A stretch of DNA of 64,000 nucleotides. It comes from Pelobacter seleniigenes DSM 18267 (GTDB lineage: Bacteria; Desulfobacterota; Desulfuromonadia; Desulfuromonadales; Geopsychrobacteraceae). This document shows positions 20,918-30,150 of the stretch, in pieces. The stretch lies in assembly GCF_000711225.1 (NCBI RefSeq), contig NZ_JOMG01000001.1, forward strand, positions 480,855 through 544,854. The letters are read 5' to 3'. Position 1 is the first letter of the stretch. Every line of letters starts with the position of its first letter. A program made the position numbers and the translations under genes. The notes below the pieces were generated by a model. It worked only from the letters and a program-made list of their open reading frames with translations, did not search any database and had not been told where the DNA came from.

Positions 20918-21158
20918 TTACACCAACGACGCATGCGTCACAAAGCTTCTCCCCTCGTGCGCGCCTGCCATCTCACCCCAAGAGTGCGAACGGGACAGGC
21001 GCTGAGTTCGTCAATATAGCGATGCAGAAAACAACGAACAAGTACATTTTCGGGATAATTTAAACTTTTTCGCAGAACAGGATGGATCATCAGTCGTCCC
21101 CCCCCCAGACTGCTACCGCAAACGGTATGCCCGCCACTCTCACAATTGCCACACGTTG

Positions 21159-21701
21159 TCATCCGGAAAAGTTGTCTGCTATGGCCCACTGGCGAATTCT
21201 TTCGGCTTCCTGTTCATCGATTCCAAGCGACATGAGAAATTCGTAGTGGGCCTGAGGAGAACGGACCTCGAATTCACGGTGCCAGCGCCGCATCGCCTGT
21301 TCATCCATACCGGCTTTTTCGAGCATGGCGACCCAGCTCTGTTTGTCCACCGGCATCTCGTTCGGAATGCGGCCTTGCTCCTTGATTAAGGCTGCGACGA
21401 GGTGCTGCTGCGTCCTGAGCTGCAGAATCTCGCGGCCGAGTTCAGCAAGGCGGTTCTCGAGAACATCCGCTTCAGGATGACGCGGTCCGGACAGAATTTT
21501 CCCAATATCATCAAGGGACAAGCCCGCCTGACGGTACAGGCAGATTCTTTCAAGGCGTGCGCGGTCTTTCTCAAAATAGACCCGGTAGCCGGCCAATGAG
21601 CGCCGCGAAGGGTACAAGAGGCCGATATGCTCATAATAAAGCAGCGTACTGCGGGACAGGCCATACTGTTTTGCCATTTGCGAAACAGACCATTGCTTCA
21701 T
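21159..21701 (-). CDS. MerR family regulator with WH-type C-terminal domain
   Basis: A 180-residue MerR-type regulator. The N-terminal HTH (SVSQMAKQYGLSRSTLLYYE) and the wing (GYRVYFEKDRARLERI) are standard, followed by a coiled-coil helix. The C-terminal 60 residues (about 118-178) hold KQSWVAMLEKAGMDEQAMRR and a WHREFE stretch and match the small protein encoded just upstream at 21845-22030. No metal-binding cysteine cluster is present. ATG at 21701 (MKQWS) with GAGGT upstream was chosen; the frame also runs from a TTG at 21716. It probably controls itself and the small protein. Confidence 0.88.
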   Translation of the reverse strand: MKQWSVSQMAKQYGLSRSTLLYYEHIGLLYPSRRSLAGYRVYFEKDRARLERICLYRQAGLSLDDIGKILSGPRHPEADVLENRLAELGREILQLRTQQHLVAALIKEQGRIPNEMPVDKQSWVAMLEKAGMDEQAMRRWHREFEVRSPQAHYEFLMSLGIDEQEAERIRQWAIADNFSG

Positions 21702-21844
21702 TTTCGATGACCTCAAAACCGGGCCCGCCCGAAGACAGGCCCGATTTCTTTCAAAGCTCCCGGCGATCCGTTTAACTTCACCATTGAGGGTCGATCTCCC
21801 TCAACGAGGCACAACGGAAGCCAGACAGAGCAACATACGAAAGG

Positions 21845-22030
21845 TTAACGACTCGCCGTCCTGATGGCTGCGGCCTCTTCATCCGCAAGGCCCAGCCATT
21901 TCAGAAAACTGAGATGATCATCCGGATAGGTTGTTTCAAACAGCCGGTGCCATTGCTTCATCTGCTCTTCGCTCAGTCCGATCGCCTTGAACATATCCAC
22001 CCATTCTGCTTTTCCCACGTTTTTGCTCAT
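21845..22030 (-). CDS. Small stand-alone paralogue of the MerR effector domain
   Basis: A 61-residue protein, ATG at 22030 with AAGGAG 9 bases upstream. Most of its length aligns with the C-terminal domain of the MerR regulator 128 bases downstream: shared pattern W-x2-M-x4-G-(6)-M-x2-WH-x2-FE-(3)-P-x2-H-x2-FL-x2-LG, then EA and IR. It has no HTH, signal peptide or membrane segment. It may sense the same ligand, or form mixed complexes that titrate the regulator. I do not recognise a family name. The open frame extends 18 codons further upstream, but without a ribosome-binding site. Confidence 0.75.
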   Translation of the reverse strand: MSKNVGKAEWVDMFKAIGLSEEQMKQWHRLFETTYPDDHLSFLKWLGLADEEAAAIRTASR

Positions 22031-22140
22031 TGAATTATCTCCTTCAGATTGAGGTTTGTGATCTGTGTGGCGCCACAATCCCAAGGGATAAACCCTGCAG
22101 CCATAGACAGGTCAAATAAAAAAGAGGGGCCGGATAGAGG

Positions 22141-23367
22141 TTACAGACGGATGGAGCGGAATACCCGCTGACCTGCCCGTAGCTCGATATCGGGCAGCTG
22201 GATCTCCTGCTCTCCGCCAGTGTCCCCATTCACCAACAGAGTCAAGTCATGATGCCCTGGCGACAGCGGAACGCGCAGCAATGTCAATCGTCCCGGCAGG
22301 GTCTGCCAACAGCGGACATCGGGCTCTTCAAGTAGAAAAAGACCGAGCCGAACCGCAATTTCCGCCGCGCTGCCATGGTCTTTGCCAACCGACTGGGAAA
22401 GCGCCTCTTTGGCAGCAGCCCGGGCAGTTTCCCGGGCAATGATCTGCACCCGTCGCGCCTCCAGGGAGGACTGAGCCACGACAGCCATATCGGTTGAGAC
22501 GGGTGCCAACATCCCCGCGACAGGGGGATCGACCCGCAACCAAGGCTGCAACGTATGCTGATCTTGATAGTAAGGAAAAGAAAAGCGGATCGACGGCGGC
22601 AGCACGAAATTTCCGGGCTGCTTGCGCGGAATCCGACCGTTGGCCACAAACAGGACCAGCTCAGAGCTTTCCGGCGCCAAGGGGCCCACAACATAGGGAC
22701 GGTATTTTTCCACCTCATCCGGCATGCCCAACCGCCCGGCCAGGGTGACGATATCCCTGGCCACCGGAGCGGGATCGGGTAAATCCCGGGCCAGTTTACT
22801 ATATTCCAGATAGGCGTCGTTATCTTCCCCGAGGTTGGCAAAACAGAGCGCGATCAATGCCCGGGTGAAGTAATCATCCTTTAACGCCTCCTGATGACGG
22901 CCCAGGACCTTGAGGGCCTGCTTGGCCTCGACCAAAGCGGAGTCGTATTCGCCGAGCAGCAGATAGTCCATCATCAGGTAGCTGTGCACCCAGAGCCGTT
23001 CGCTGTACTCACCTTTGTAGCGGGTCAGCCAATCGTTGGTGGCCAGGGCGGTGGCCTGTTCGCTGAGACTGATAAAATAAAACTGGTCGATCAGCTGGGC
23101 AGCCTGCAGCAATTGTTCGGTACTTTGCCGATAGTTGCCCAACTGATGTAGAACAAGCCCCTTTTCCATCAGGAACAGCAGCTCATTGCGGCTGCTGAAG
23201 CGCTCTCCTTTTTCGAGCAAGGCTAGAGCTTCCCGGGGCTGACCGGCATAATACTCCTGGCTGGCTTTATTGAGACGCCCGGCGCAGCCGTTGAGCAGGA
23301 CCACCAGCCCCACGGCGAGCAACAGCCGGGAGCCAGCGGTCCGATTGACAAACAACGAAAAACACAT
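22141..23367 (-). CDS. TPR-containing outer-membrane lipoprotein
   Basis: A lipoprotein of about 408 residues with a lipobox LLNGC (Cys28 from the ATG at 23367; a GTG at 23385 is an alternative). TPR-like helices occupy about residues 30-200, for example YYAGQPREALALLEKGERF and LLGEYDSALVEAKQALKVL. The C-terminal half is beta-rich and ends in a segment that would fit a small extra domain. It resembles COG3014. It follows the LpoB-like gene by 13-31 bases, a pairing seen in several bacterial groups and probably connected with the cell envelope. Function unknown. Confidence 0.78.
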   Translation of the reverse strand: MCFSLFVNRTAGSRLLLAVGLVVLLNGCAGRLNKASQEYYAGQPREALALLEKGERFSSRNELLFLMEKGLVLHQLGNYRQSTEQLLQAAQLIDQFYFISLSEQATALATNDWLTRYKGEYSERLWVHSYLMMDYLLLGEYDSALVEAKQALKVLGRHQEALKDDYFTRALIALCFANLGEDNDAYLEYSKLARDLPDPAPVARDIVTLAGRLGMPDEVEKYRPYVVGPLAPESSELVLFVANGRIPRKQPGNFVLPPSIRFSFPYYQDQHTLQPWLRVDPPVAGMLAPVSTDMAVVAQSSLEARRVQIIARETARAAAKEALSQSVGKDHGSAAEIAVRLGLFLLEEPDVRCWQTLPGRLTLLRVPLSPGHHDLTLLVNGDTGGEQEIQLPDIELRAGQRVFRSIRL

Positions 23368-23398
23368 CAGAGAAGGTCCCCGCACCAGCGGCCCGTCA

Positions 23399-24019
23399 TC
23401 ACCAGCCGATAAACGGTTTGGACGCTTCCCGGATCACTTCGGCACTGTCCGCCCATTCGATCAGCCCGGTCTGGATATCGGTCAATTCCAGGTTCAGGCT
23501 GTAATACATCAGGGTTTTCTTTTTGAACCGGAACTGGCGGGGCTGGTCCTTTTCCATGGAACGCAGGGTCCCGCTGAGCATATAGCGCGCACCAACCTGA
23601 CGGGCTCTGGCGATCCGCGTCTCCGCCGCGACATTGCCGCCGTACTGATAACTGGTTTCATGCTGGATATTTTCCCGTTGGGTCTCGTTGACAAAACGAA
23701 CCCGGCCGCTGGCCAGCAAGGCCTGACGGATATCATCGGTGATCGCGCTGGTGCTGATATGCTCGCTGGTCCGGTTGGCAATCCCATACACGATCAGCAC
23801 CGGTCGATCCGTAGCCCGGTCAAGGGGATACTTGGTGAGCAAAGACTTCACCATGTCGGCAACAATGGTTTTCTTGTCGGAAAAGTGGTAACCCTCGTCA
23901 TAAATAACCTTTTCGTCCGGGCTCACTTCACGGGTCGTGACTCGGCCGGTACAGCCTGCGGCCAGCAGCAGAAAAAACACGACAAACAGCAACAGGGACA
24001 ACCGCCAGGGTGATTTCAT
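23399..24019 (-). CDS. LpoB-like lipoprotein (PBP activator family)
   Basis: A 206-residue lipoprotein: signal peptide with lipobox LAAGC (Cys23), then an LpoB/FlgT-like domain with RPVLIVYGIANRTSEHIST, ARARQVGARYMLSGTL and LNLELTDIQTGLIEWAD. In E. coli LpoB activates PBP1b from the outer membrane; here the partner is unknown. ATG at 24019 has GGAGG upstream and gives a perfect signal peptide, so the longer frame to 24121 is rejected. Co-transcribed with the TPR lipoprotein that follows. Confidence 0.85.
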   Translation of the reverse strand: MKSPWRLSLLLFVVFFLLLAAGCTGRVTTREVSPDEKVIYDEGYHFSDKKTIVADMVKSLLTKYPLDRATDRPVLIVYGIANRTSEHISTSAITDDIRQALLASGRVRFVNETQRENIQHETSYQYGGNVAAETRIARARQVGARYMLSGTLRSMEKDQPRQFRFKKKTLMYYSLNLELTDIQTGLIEWADSAEVIREASKPFIGW

Positions 24020-24096
24020 ATTCGAACCTCCAAACTGGTAAAAAAATCTTGCGCCGCTCCTGTCCGCACCGACCAGGCAGGAGCGCACTTGCTTCC

Positions 24097-26247
24097 TCAA
24101 TGCTTGCGAATCAACCAGCAATTATGAATTCGCGGGTTGCGTTGAAAATCAAAGGGGATGGTCTTGGCCGAAATATCCTCGATCTCCAGCTCGGGCAACG
24201 CGGCACTCTCCATGCTGAACGTCCGCAGGTTGTTGGAAAAAATCAGCGTTCCCCCGGGCGCCAGCAGACCGCTGACCCGCCTCAACAAATCGACATGGTC
24301 GCGCTGAACGTCGAAAGTCGTGGTCATACTTTTGGAGTTGGAGAAACTCGGCGGATCGAGGAAAATCAAATCATATTCCCCTTTTGCCGTTTCCAGCCAG
24401 TGCAGGCAATCGGCCTGAATCAGCTCTTGCCGCTCAGGAGAAAAGCCGTTCAGACGGATATTCCTAGCCGCCCATTGCAGATAGGTTTTGGACATATCGA
24501 CCGTGGTCGTTTCCCTCGCCCCTCCCCGTAAAGCGTGTACGGTCACTGCGCCGGTATAGGCGAACAGGTTCAGAAAACGGGTTCCCGCCGCCAGCTCCTG
24601 CACCAGCTTGCGGGTCAGGCGATGGTCAAGGAACAAACCGGTGTCGAGATAGTCAGTCAGATTCACCAGAAACCGGCAATCCCCTTCATGGACTTCCTTG
24701 AAAACACCTCGCTGGGCCTGTTTCTCGTACTGTTGCAGCCCCTTCTGGCGTTGCCGAACCTTCAGATGGATGTTCCCCTCGGGCAGATTCAGCACCTGCG
24801 GTAAAGCCGCCTGGACATCCTCCAGCCGCTGCGCCGCCTTGCGGGAATCAACCGTCTTGGGTGCGTGATACTCCTGCAGATGAACCTCGTCGCCGTACAG
24901 ATCGACAGCTACCGCATACTCCGGCAGATCGGCATCATAGATCCGGAAACTGTCGGTTTGTTCGCGATCAGCCTGTTTTTTGAGTTTTTTCAAATTCTTC
25001 TGCAAACGGTTGGCAAACATTTCCGCGCCTGGGGAAAGCTTGCGTTTGACGGATTTCCCTGCCCCGTCGGCCAGGGATTGCCAATGATTGGTCTCATCCA
25101 ACTCAAACTGCAGCAGGCTGCACTTCAAGGCTCCATTGTAGAGGACGTTGCTCTTGCCCGCCCGCAGCCCGATACTGCGCCCCAGTTGCAGATTGGAGGT
25201 GATCACCGCCGCCCGCCAGCCCTGGCAGTGTTGGGCCATTTTCTCTCCGAGCAGGTTGTACAGGGCCGGCAGCTCACTCTGTTCCCCGAGCCGTTCGCCA
25301 TAAGGAGGGTTGACCACCAGCAGTCCGCTGGCGCAATTAGGCGGAGCAACCAGCTCGCGGACGGTCCGCCGCTCAAAATGAATTTTTTTGTCCAGCCCGG
25401 CCTTATAGGCATGGTCCCAGGCTGCTTTTACAGCGCGGCTGTCGGCATCGTAACCGATCAGGGGCGGAGTTTTAGCGGCCAGTCCGGTCTGGCGGCGTTG
25501 CCGGGCTTCCTCCAGCAATTCATCCCAGAGTGCGGCATCGTGCCCCAGCCAGCGGTTGAATCCGTAATAATCGCGCAACAGCCCGGGGGCCGTGTCGGTC
25601 GCCAGCAAGGCCGCTTCCAGCGGCAAGGTGCCGGAACCGCACATGGGATCGACCAACCCGCCGCCAGCGGCACAAATGGCTGGCCACCCGGCTCGGAATA
25701 AAATGGCCGCAGCAAGATTCTCCTTGAGTGGGGCATGCACCCCGTCAATCCGATAACCACGCCGATGCAGGCTCGCTCCGGAGAGGTCCAGACTGAGGGT
25801 CGCCTGATCGCGGTGAACGTGCAGGTTCAGACTCAAATCCGGCTGTTCCAGGGAGACCGACGGACGGCGATCATAACGGGAGCGAAACTGGTCGACAATG
25901 GCATCTTTGATGCGCAAAGCCGCGAAACGCGAGTGGGTGATCTTAGAGTCGATCAGGGTACAATGTACGGCCAGGCTGCCGTCCGGACTCAGCTGTTCGG
26001 CCCAGTTGATCCCCAGCCCGGCCTGATACAGGTCATCGGGATCTGCGGCGGGAAAAGTTGCCAGGGGCAACAGCACTCGGCTGGCCAGACGCGACCAGAG
26101 ACAGGTTCGATAGGCGGTTTCCAGGGTCCCGGAAAAACTGACTCCGGCGCGCTCCGGTTTGATCTCCTGCGCACCGAAAGTGGCCAATTCGTCGGCCAGC
26201 AAAGGCTCAAGCCCAAGGGCCGCCGTTGCAAAAAAAACATCATTCAT
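24097..26247 (-). CDS. rlmL: Bifunctional 23S rRNA methyltransferase RlmKL
   Basis: A 716-residue fusion of the two methyltransferases that make m2G2445 and m7G2069 in 23S rRNA. THUMP domain at about 45-160; RlmL part at about 165-385 with VDPMCGSGTLPLEAAL and VVNPPYGERLG; RlmK part at about 430-716 with FLNLFAYTGAVTVHAL and LIFLDPPSFSNS. Full length with both NPPY-type catalytic motifs. The LpoB-like gene begins 77 bases after the stop, so a shared transcript is possible. Confidence 0.95.
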   Translation of the reverse strand: MNDVFFATAALGLEPLLADELATFGAQEIKPERAGVSFSGTLETAYRTCLWSRLASRVLLPLATFPAADPDDLYQAGLGINWAEQLSPDGSLAVHCTLIDSKITHSRFAALRIKDAIVDQFRSRYDRRPSVSLEQPDLSLNLHVHRDQATLSLDLSGASLHRRGYRIDGVHAPLKENLAAAILFRAGWPAICAAGGGLVDPMCGSGTLPLEAALLATDTAPGLLRDYYGFNRWLGHDAALWDELLEEARQRRQTGLAAKTPPLIGYDADSRAVKAAWDHAYKAGLDKKIHFERRTVRELVAPPNCASGLLVVNPPYGERLGEQSELPALYNLLGEKMAQHCQGWRAAVITSNLQLGRSIGLRAGKSNVLYNGALKCSLLQFELDETNHWQSLADGAGKSVKRKLSPGAEMFANRLQKNLKKLKKQADREQTDSFRIYDADLPEYAVAVDLYGDEVHLQEYHAPKTVDSRKAAQRLEDVQAALPQVLNLPEGNIHLKVRQRQKGLQQYEKQAQRGVFKEVHEGDCRFLVNLTDYLDTGLFLDHRLTRKLVQELAAGTRFLNLFAYTGAVTVHALRGGARETTTVDMSKTYLQWAARNIRLNGFSPERQELIQADCLHWLETAKGEYDLIFLDPPSFSNSKSMTTTFDVQRDHVDLLRRVSGLLAPGGTLIFSNNLRTFSMESAALPELEIEDISAKTIPFDFQRNPRIHNCWLIRKH

Positions 26248-26331
26248 GAGGTATCAATTCCAGCAGTAAAAAGGGGACGGAAGCAGTTTCCGTCCCCACG
26301 TATGTTAGCACCTTCGGCAACGTCCTGAAAA

Positions 26332-29283
26332 TCAGATTTTCCGGATCTCCAGTGCTTGTGATCCCAGTTCCTTATTCGCTTTGAGCAGGGCAGTCTCACC
26401 GGCCAGTACCGCGACCGAGCTCGTCCCGTTTTCCAGGTAGGTCCGGGCCACCTGCTGCAAAGCGGTCCGGTCGACGGCCAGCAGATCTTTGCGCATCCGG
26501 TTACGCATATCTGAGGTCATGCCCTGGCGGATATTAGCAAATTCATGGGCGCCGGCACCAGCCGGGGACAGTGGCTTATCCAGGTCGCTGAAGACCGCCA
26601 GGACAGCTTCTTTGACCGCCTCGTCAGAGAAGCCGCCGGTTGCCGCCCACTGCGCGGCATCATCATAAACCTGCAGGGTCCGCTTCAGCTGCGGATCGCG
26701 GTAAGAAAGCATACTGAACAGACCGGACTCGTTGTTATAGCTGGCCAGGCCACCGTAAGCGCCCCCCTTTTCCCGAATCTCACGATGGAGAAACTCAGCT
26801 CGCAGTAGCTTGGAAAGGACCGTCAAGGCAGCGCTGTCCGGATGATTGAAGGGCACCGCCCGAAAAACCCGTGCGACATAATTGACCGGCAGGGACCAGA
26901 CCAGCCCCTGTTGCGACGGCTGCGGAGAAAATTCCGTTGCCTTCCCGGACAGGTTCGGAGCGGTCGCAGGAAGTTGCTCCAGAACGTCAGCCAGAGCGTC
27001 TTTAAAAGGGGCAAAGTTCGCTGCTTCAACCGTCACCGCAGTCTGCAGGCAAGCGGTCGAAAACAGAGCCGAGGCGATTCCAGTCATGAACTCGGCCAGC
27101 CCGCTCAACTCTGCAACCGGCTTGGCCGCCAGCTCCCGGACCAGCGCAATCTGAGAAAGTCCCGACCATTGTTCGCGTTGCAAAGCTGTGGCCGAAAGGC
27201 TGGAGGCAGCCATCCGCGCCGCGTAGGTGTGCCCTGATTGGGGAACCGAATTTTCCAGCGAAACCTGCAACTGGTTCAACACTGTATGCAACCGCTGCAG
27301 ATCCTTGAAATCGGGAGTGCAGATAAAATCCCTCATCAATTCAAACAGAGCTCCTGCATTGCGCACCAGCGCTTTGCCTTTCACTTCGAACCCGGCAAAA
27401 TTCCGTCCCAGATCGGTTGGGTCGTCGAGCAGTGAAGTTCGCGCCGAGACTCCCCCGGTCACGGCTTCCAACCTTGCAGCCATCTCCAGGTAGTCCCGTC
27501 CTCCGGCTCCGACCTGGGTTAGCAGACTGCCGAAAATTGGCAGGTATTGACACTGTTCAGCCGTCAAACCATCAAGACTGAAGTGCAGCGAAGCAACCCC
27601 AATGCCGTTGGTCGGCTGATCGAACCAATACTGCGTCACCCCGTTGACAGTTGCTGTTTCATGGGAAGCAATCCGTTCTTCAGCTGGGATGTCGGCCAGC
27701 TCGAGGGTCGGCAGGCAGGACAGGTCTTCGGGGCCTTCCTGCGCGGCCTTGAGTTCTGCGGCCTGTTTGATCAATGCGGATTTTTCAGCTTCGCTGAGCC
27801 GGTTTTTGATGGCTTCGAGGCGGGCCTGGGTCTCGGCTTCCTGGCGCGGACCAAGTTCTGGATCGGGCTTCAACAACAAAGTCACCCGGCGGGGATTGTT
27901 CAACAGCCGGGTACGGATCAGATCTTCAAAAAAGGATCCTTTGGCAAGTTCCTGCCGCAAACGGGCCAGATTCTCCTCGAAATTTAAAGCCGTCAACGGA
28001 TCGCCCCCATGAATCCAAGGGCCGATCATGCGCATCAACAACAACAACGCGTACGGATAGCTGTCGCCGGTCACTTCACGGTTGGAAAATTCGAGGCGAT
28101 GAATGGCCCCCTCAATCCGCTCTGCCGAAAAACCCTGCTCTGCAACCTGCTCCAGAGTTTTCAGGATCAGCGTCTCGATCGCTTCGCTCTGTTGCGGATC
28201 GGTCCCCTGCAGACCGGCGGCGAAATAGGTGGTGCGATTGTCATCATGATAACCGCTGCCCGGCGCCAGGTTTGCACCCAGCCCGGAATCGAGCAAGGCC
28301 TTGTACAAAGGAGCAGCCGGGTTACCCAGCAACAGGGTGGACAGCAATGACATGGCCAACTGCTCAAAGCTGTCGTTAATATCGCCGCCCAGCCAGCCGA
28401 CTTCCACCATCGATCTCTTTTCCAGGGGTTCACCCGCATCGAGCGGATAGGTTTCGGTAACGCGCAACGGTTCTGTCATGCCGGTTTCGAGGGGGACCTG
28501 CGAATCGAGTTCGAGCTTGTTGAAATGCCGCAGCACCCGATCTTCAACAACCGCCAGCAGCTCCGGCAGATCCAGATTGCCGGAAGAGAAAAACCAGGCG
28601 TTGCTCGGATGATAATAGCTGGCATGAAAATCCCTGAGCTGTTGCCAGGTCAGGTCGGGAATATCTTCCGGCTCCCCCCCGGAGTTGTGGCCATAGGTGG
28701 TGGTCGGATACAGATGCTTGTCCATCCGCCGGGACAAAAGCGAAGACGGGTCGGACATCGCCCCTTTCATTTCATTGTAGACAACCCCTTTGTATTCAAG
28801 TGGAGACGCCGGATTGTCGGCCTCGGAAAACTCCAGCCGGTGCCCTTCCTGGCTGAAATCCCGTTCCGTAAGCCGCGGAAAGAACGCCGCATCCAGATAA
28901 ATTTCCAGGAGATTATTGAAATCCTTGCGGTTCATACTGGAAAACGGATACATGGTCCAATCGCTCGCGGTCATGGCGTTCATGAAGCTGTTCAGGCTGC
29001 GCTTGAGCATGGAAAAAAACGGATCGCGGACAGGAAACCGCTTTGAACCGCACAGGGCGGTATGCTCCAGGATGTGTGCCACCCCGGTGGAATCATCCGG
29101 TGGAGTCCGGAAGGCAACGGAAAAGAGATGATTATCGTCATCTCTGTCCAGGTGCATGAAGCGCGCTCCCGTCTGCTCATGCCAAAGTCTGATCATGGTG
29201 GCATTGATGCTCGGCAGGGCATCGATTCTTTCAACGACAAACCCGTGCAGAGTCTGTCCGGGAATAAGATTGGTCTGTGTCAT
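26332..29283 (-). CDS. M16C zinc metallopeptidase (PreP-like)
   Basis: A 983-residue insulinase-family peptidase of subfamily M16C, like presequence protease. The inverted zinc motif HILEH is at residues 70-74 and the third ligand is probably the Glu in VVYNEMKGAMSDPSS. Four M16-type domains fit the length, with the non-catalytic half at about 520-980. No signal peptide is visible, so it is probably cytoplasmic and degrades peptides. ATG start at 29283. It stands alone, 84 bases from rlmL on the same strand. Confidence 0.92.
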   Translation of the reverse strand: MTQTNLIPGQTLHGFVVERIDALPSINATMIRLWHEQTGARFMHLDRDDDNHLFSVAFRTPPDDSTGVAHILEHTALCGSKRFPVRDPFFSMLKRSLNSFMNAMTASDWTMYPFSSMNRKDFNNLLEIYLDAAFFPRLTERDFSQEGHRLEFSEADNPASPLEYKGVVYNEMKGAMSDPSSLLSRRMDKHLYPTTTYGHNSGGEPEDIPDLTWQQLRDFHASYYHPSNAWFFSSGNLDLPELLAVVEDRVLRHFNKLELDSQVPLETGMTEPLRVTETYPLDAGEPLEKRSMVEVGWLGGDINDSFEQLAMSLLSTLLLGNPAAPLYKALLDSGLGANLAPGSGYHDDNRTTYFAAGLQGTDPQQSEAIETLILKTLEQVAEQGFSAERIEGAIHRLEFSNREVTGDSYPYALLLLMRMIGPWIHGGDPLTALNFEENLARLRQELAKGSFFEDLIRTRLLNNPRRVTLLLKPDPELGPRQEAETQARLEAIKNRLSEAEKSALIKQAAELKAAQEGPEDLSCLPTLELADIPAEERIASHETATVNGVTQYWFDQPTNGIGVASLHFSLDGLTAEQCQYLPIFGSLLTQVGAGGRDYLEMAARLEAVTGGVSARTSLLDDPTDLGRNFAGFEVKGKALVRNAGALFELMRDFICTPDFKDLQRLHTVLNQLQVSLENSVPQSGHTYAARMAASSLSATALQREQWSGLSQIALVRELAAKPVAELSGLAEFMTGIASALFSTACLQTAVTVEAANFAPFKDALADVLEQLPATAPNLSGKATEFSPQPSQQGLVWSLPVNYVARVFRAVPFNHPDSAALTVLSKLLRAEFLHREIREKGGAYGGLASYNNESGLFSMLSYRDPQLKRTLQVYDDAAQWAATGGFSDEAVKEAVLAVFSDLDKPLSPAGAGAHEFANIRQGMTSDMRNRMRKDLLAVDRTALQQVARTYLENGTSSVAVLAGETALLKANKELGSQALEIRKI

Positions 29284-29708
29284 AACAAAAACCCAATATA
29301 AAAAGAATGAATAAAAATAAAGAGGTAAGAAGAATGATAGCCGACCCGGTCACAATTATCCAGTCAGCACAAAATTTTCATAGTCCAATTGCAGTAAACA
29401 AAGCAACGGGACCATAGCCGATTCTGCAGCTAAGTTCAACTTTCTCAAACATAGGACAAAGAATCACGTGCCTAGGATATTGAAAAAGCTTGGCAAGACC
29501 CTGAAGGGGTAAATTGGGACAATAGCCGAAGGCGAGGCGTTTGATTATTTAAGAGGGTGAGCAAAAACCATTTCACCTGGCCTGGAAACGATCCAAGCGG
29601 TTTTCCTCCGAAGCCAGTTGGCAGGATCGCACAAAAACCGAAATATTGAGGGTTGGAGAGAAAAAAAGATTGAAATCTTACCAGCTCCATGGTACCAATA
29701 TGCCCCTT
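29284..29708. other. Intergenic stretch without a supported gene
   Basis: Between the M16C start and tRNA-Pro I see no convincing coding frame. Open frames that cover it run through the tRNA on the opposite strand and have the composition of tRNA read-through artefacts. The promoters of both the peptidase gene and the tRNA should lie here, but no clear hexamer pair stands out. Confidence 0.5.
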
Positions 29709-29785
29709 CGGAGCGTAGCGCAGCCTGGTAGCGCGCTTGGTTTGGGACCAAGATGTCGGAGGTTCGAATCCTCTCGCTCCGACCA
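29709..29785 (+). tRNA. tRNA-Pro (anticodon TGG)
   Basis: A 77-base cloverleaf: acceptor CGGAGCG pairs with CGCTCCG, anticodon stem CTTGG/CCAAG with loop TTTGGGA and anticodon TGG, T-arm GGAGG-TTCGAAT-CCTCT, and an encoded CCA at 29783-29785. It is followed by a terminator at 29793-29825 and then by a second copy of its 3' end. Confidence 0.97.
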
Positions 29786-30021
29786 TTTAAACAAAAAAAG
29801 GGTTGGCTGTAAGCCGGCCCTTTTTCTGTTTATAGCCCGAGAGAGGATTCGAAGCAAAGCGAGCGCTGACTGAATGTCAGAAAAGCGGCCAGGACGGCCG
29901 CGGCAGCGAGCGCAGGGGAGCCGACGCAGGCTTGAACAGGAGGTTCAAACCGTAGTGGGCGAATCCTCTCGCACCGACCATTCCAACAAAAAAGGGGCGG
30001 CGATAAGCCGGCCCTTTTTCC
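29765..30021 (+). repeat. rtT-like duplication of tRNA 3' end plus terminator
   Basis: The segment from the T-arm through the terminator (29765-29826) recurs at 29960-30021 with a period of 195 bases: CGAATCCTCTCGC, CCGACCA, an A-run, then GCCGGCCCTTTTT. The second copy is missing the rest of the tRNA. Between the copies, 29836-29847 holds an inverted T-arm-like AGAGGATTCGAA. The layout resembles the E. coli tyrT downstream repeats (rtT). A frame at 29874-30056 is rich in Arg and Lys, like the E. coli tpr product, but I cannot show that it is translated. Confidence 0.75.
29793..29825 (+). terminator. Terminator of tRNA-Pro
   Basis: AAAAAGGGTTGGCT pairs with AGCCGGCCCTTTTT (G-U tolerated), followed by CTGTTT. 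It lies 8 bases after the CCA. Confidence 0.8.
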
Positions 30022-30079
30022 TGATATCCACCAGAAAGAGTTTTTTGGTTAGTTAAATATGTCTGGTGGCTTACTTATG

Positions 30080-30113
30080 AAAAAGGCGATTCCTTTCGGA
30101 GCCGCCTTTTTTT
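30080..30113. terminator. Bidirectional terminator
   Basis: AAAAAGGCG and CGCCTTTTTTT flank a 14-base loop region. It serves the tRNA region on the plus strand and the DUF6485-containing unit (stop at 30151) on the minus strand. Confidence 0.75.
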
Positions 30114-30150
30114 GCTTAAAGCCCTCAACAATTCTCAAAAACTTTCCAGA

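Noticed and set aside
21155-21170. MITE-end-like GTTGTCATCCGGAAAA at the merR stop
   Set aside because: About 14 of 16 match to the element end but alone, inside or next to coding sequence, with no partner end.
29472-29786. Minus-strand frame starting MVGARGFEPPTSWSQ
   Set aside because: It is the complement of tRNA-Pro and its flanks; this peptide is a well-known artefact of tRNA regions.
29646-29873. Plus-strand frame through the tRNA (SVAQPGSALGLGPRC)
   Set aside because: Read-through of the tRNA itself; no ribosome-binding site and no family.
29826-29959. Integrated prophage or island at tRNA-Pro
   Set aside because: Only 134 bases lie between the duplicated 3' ends and no integrase is present; kept as an alternative reading of the repeat only.
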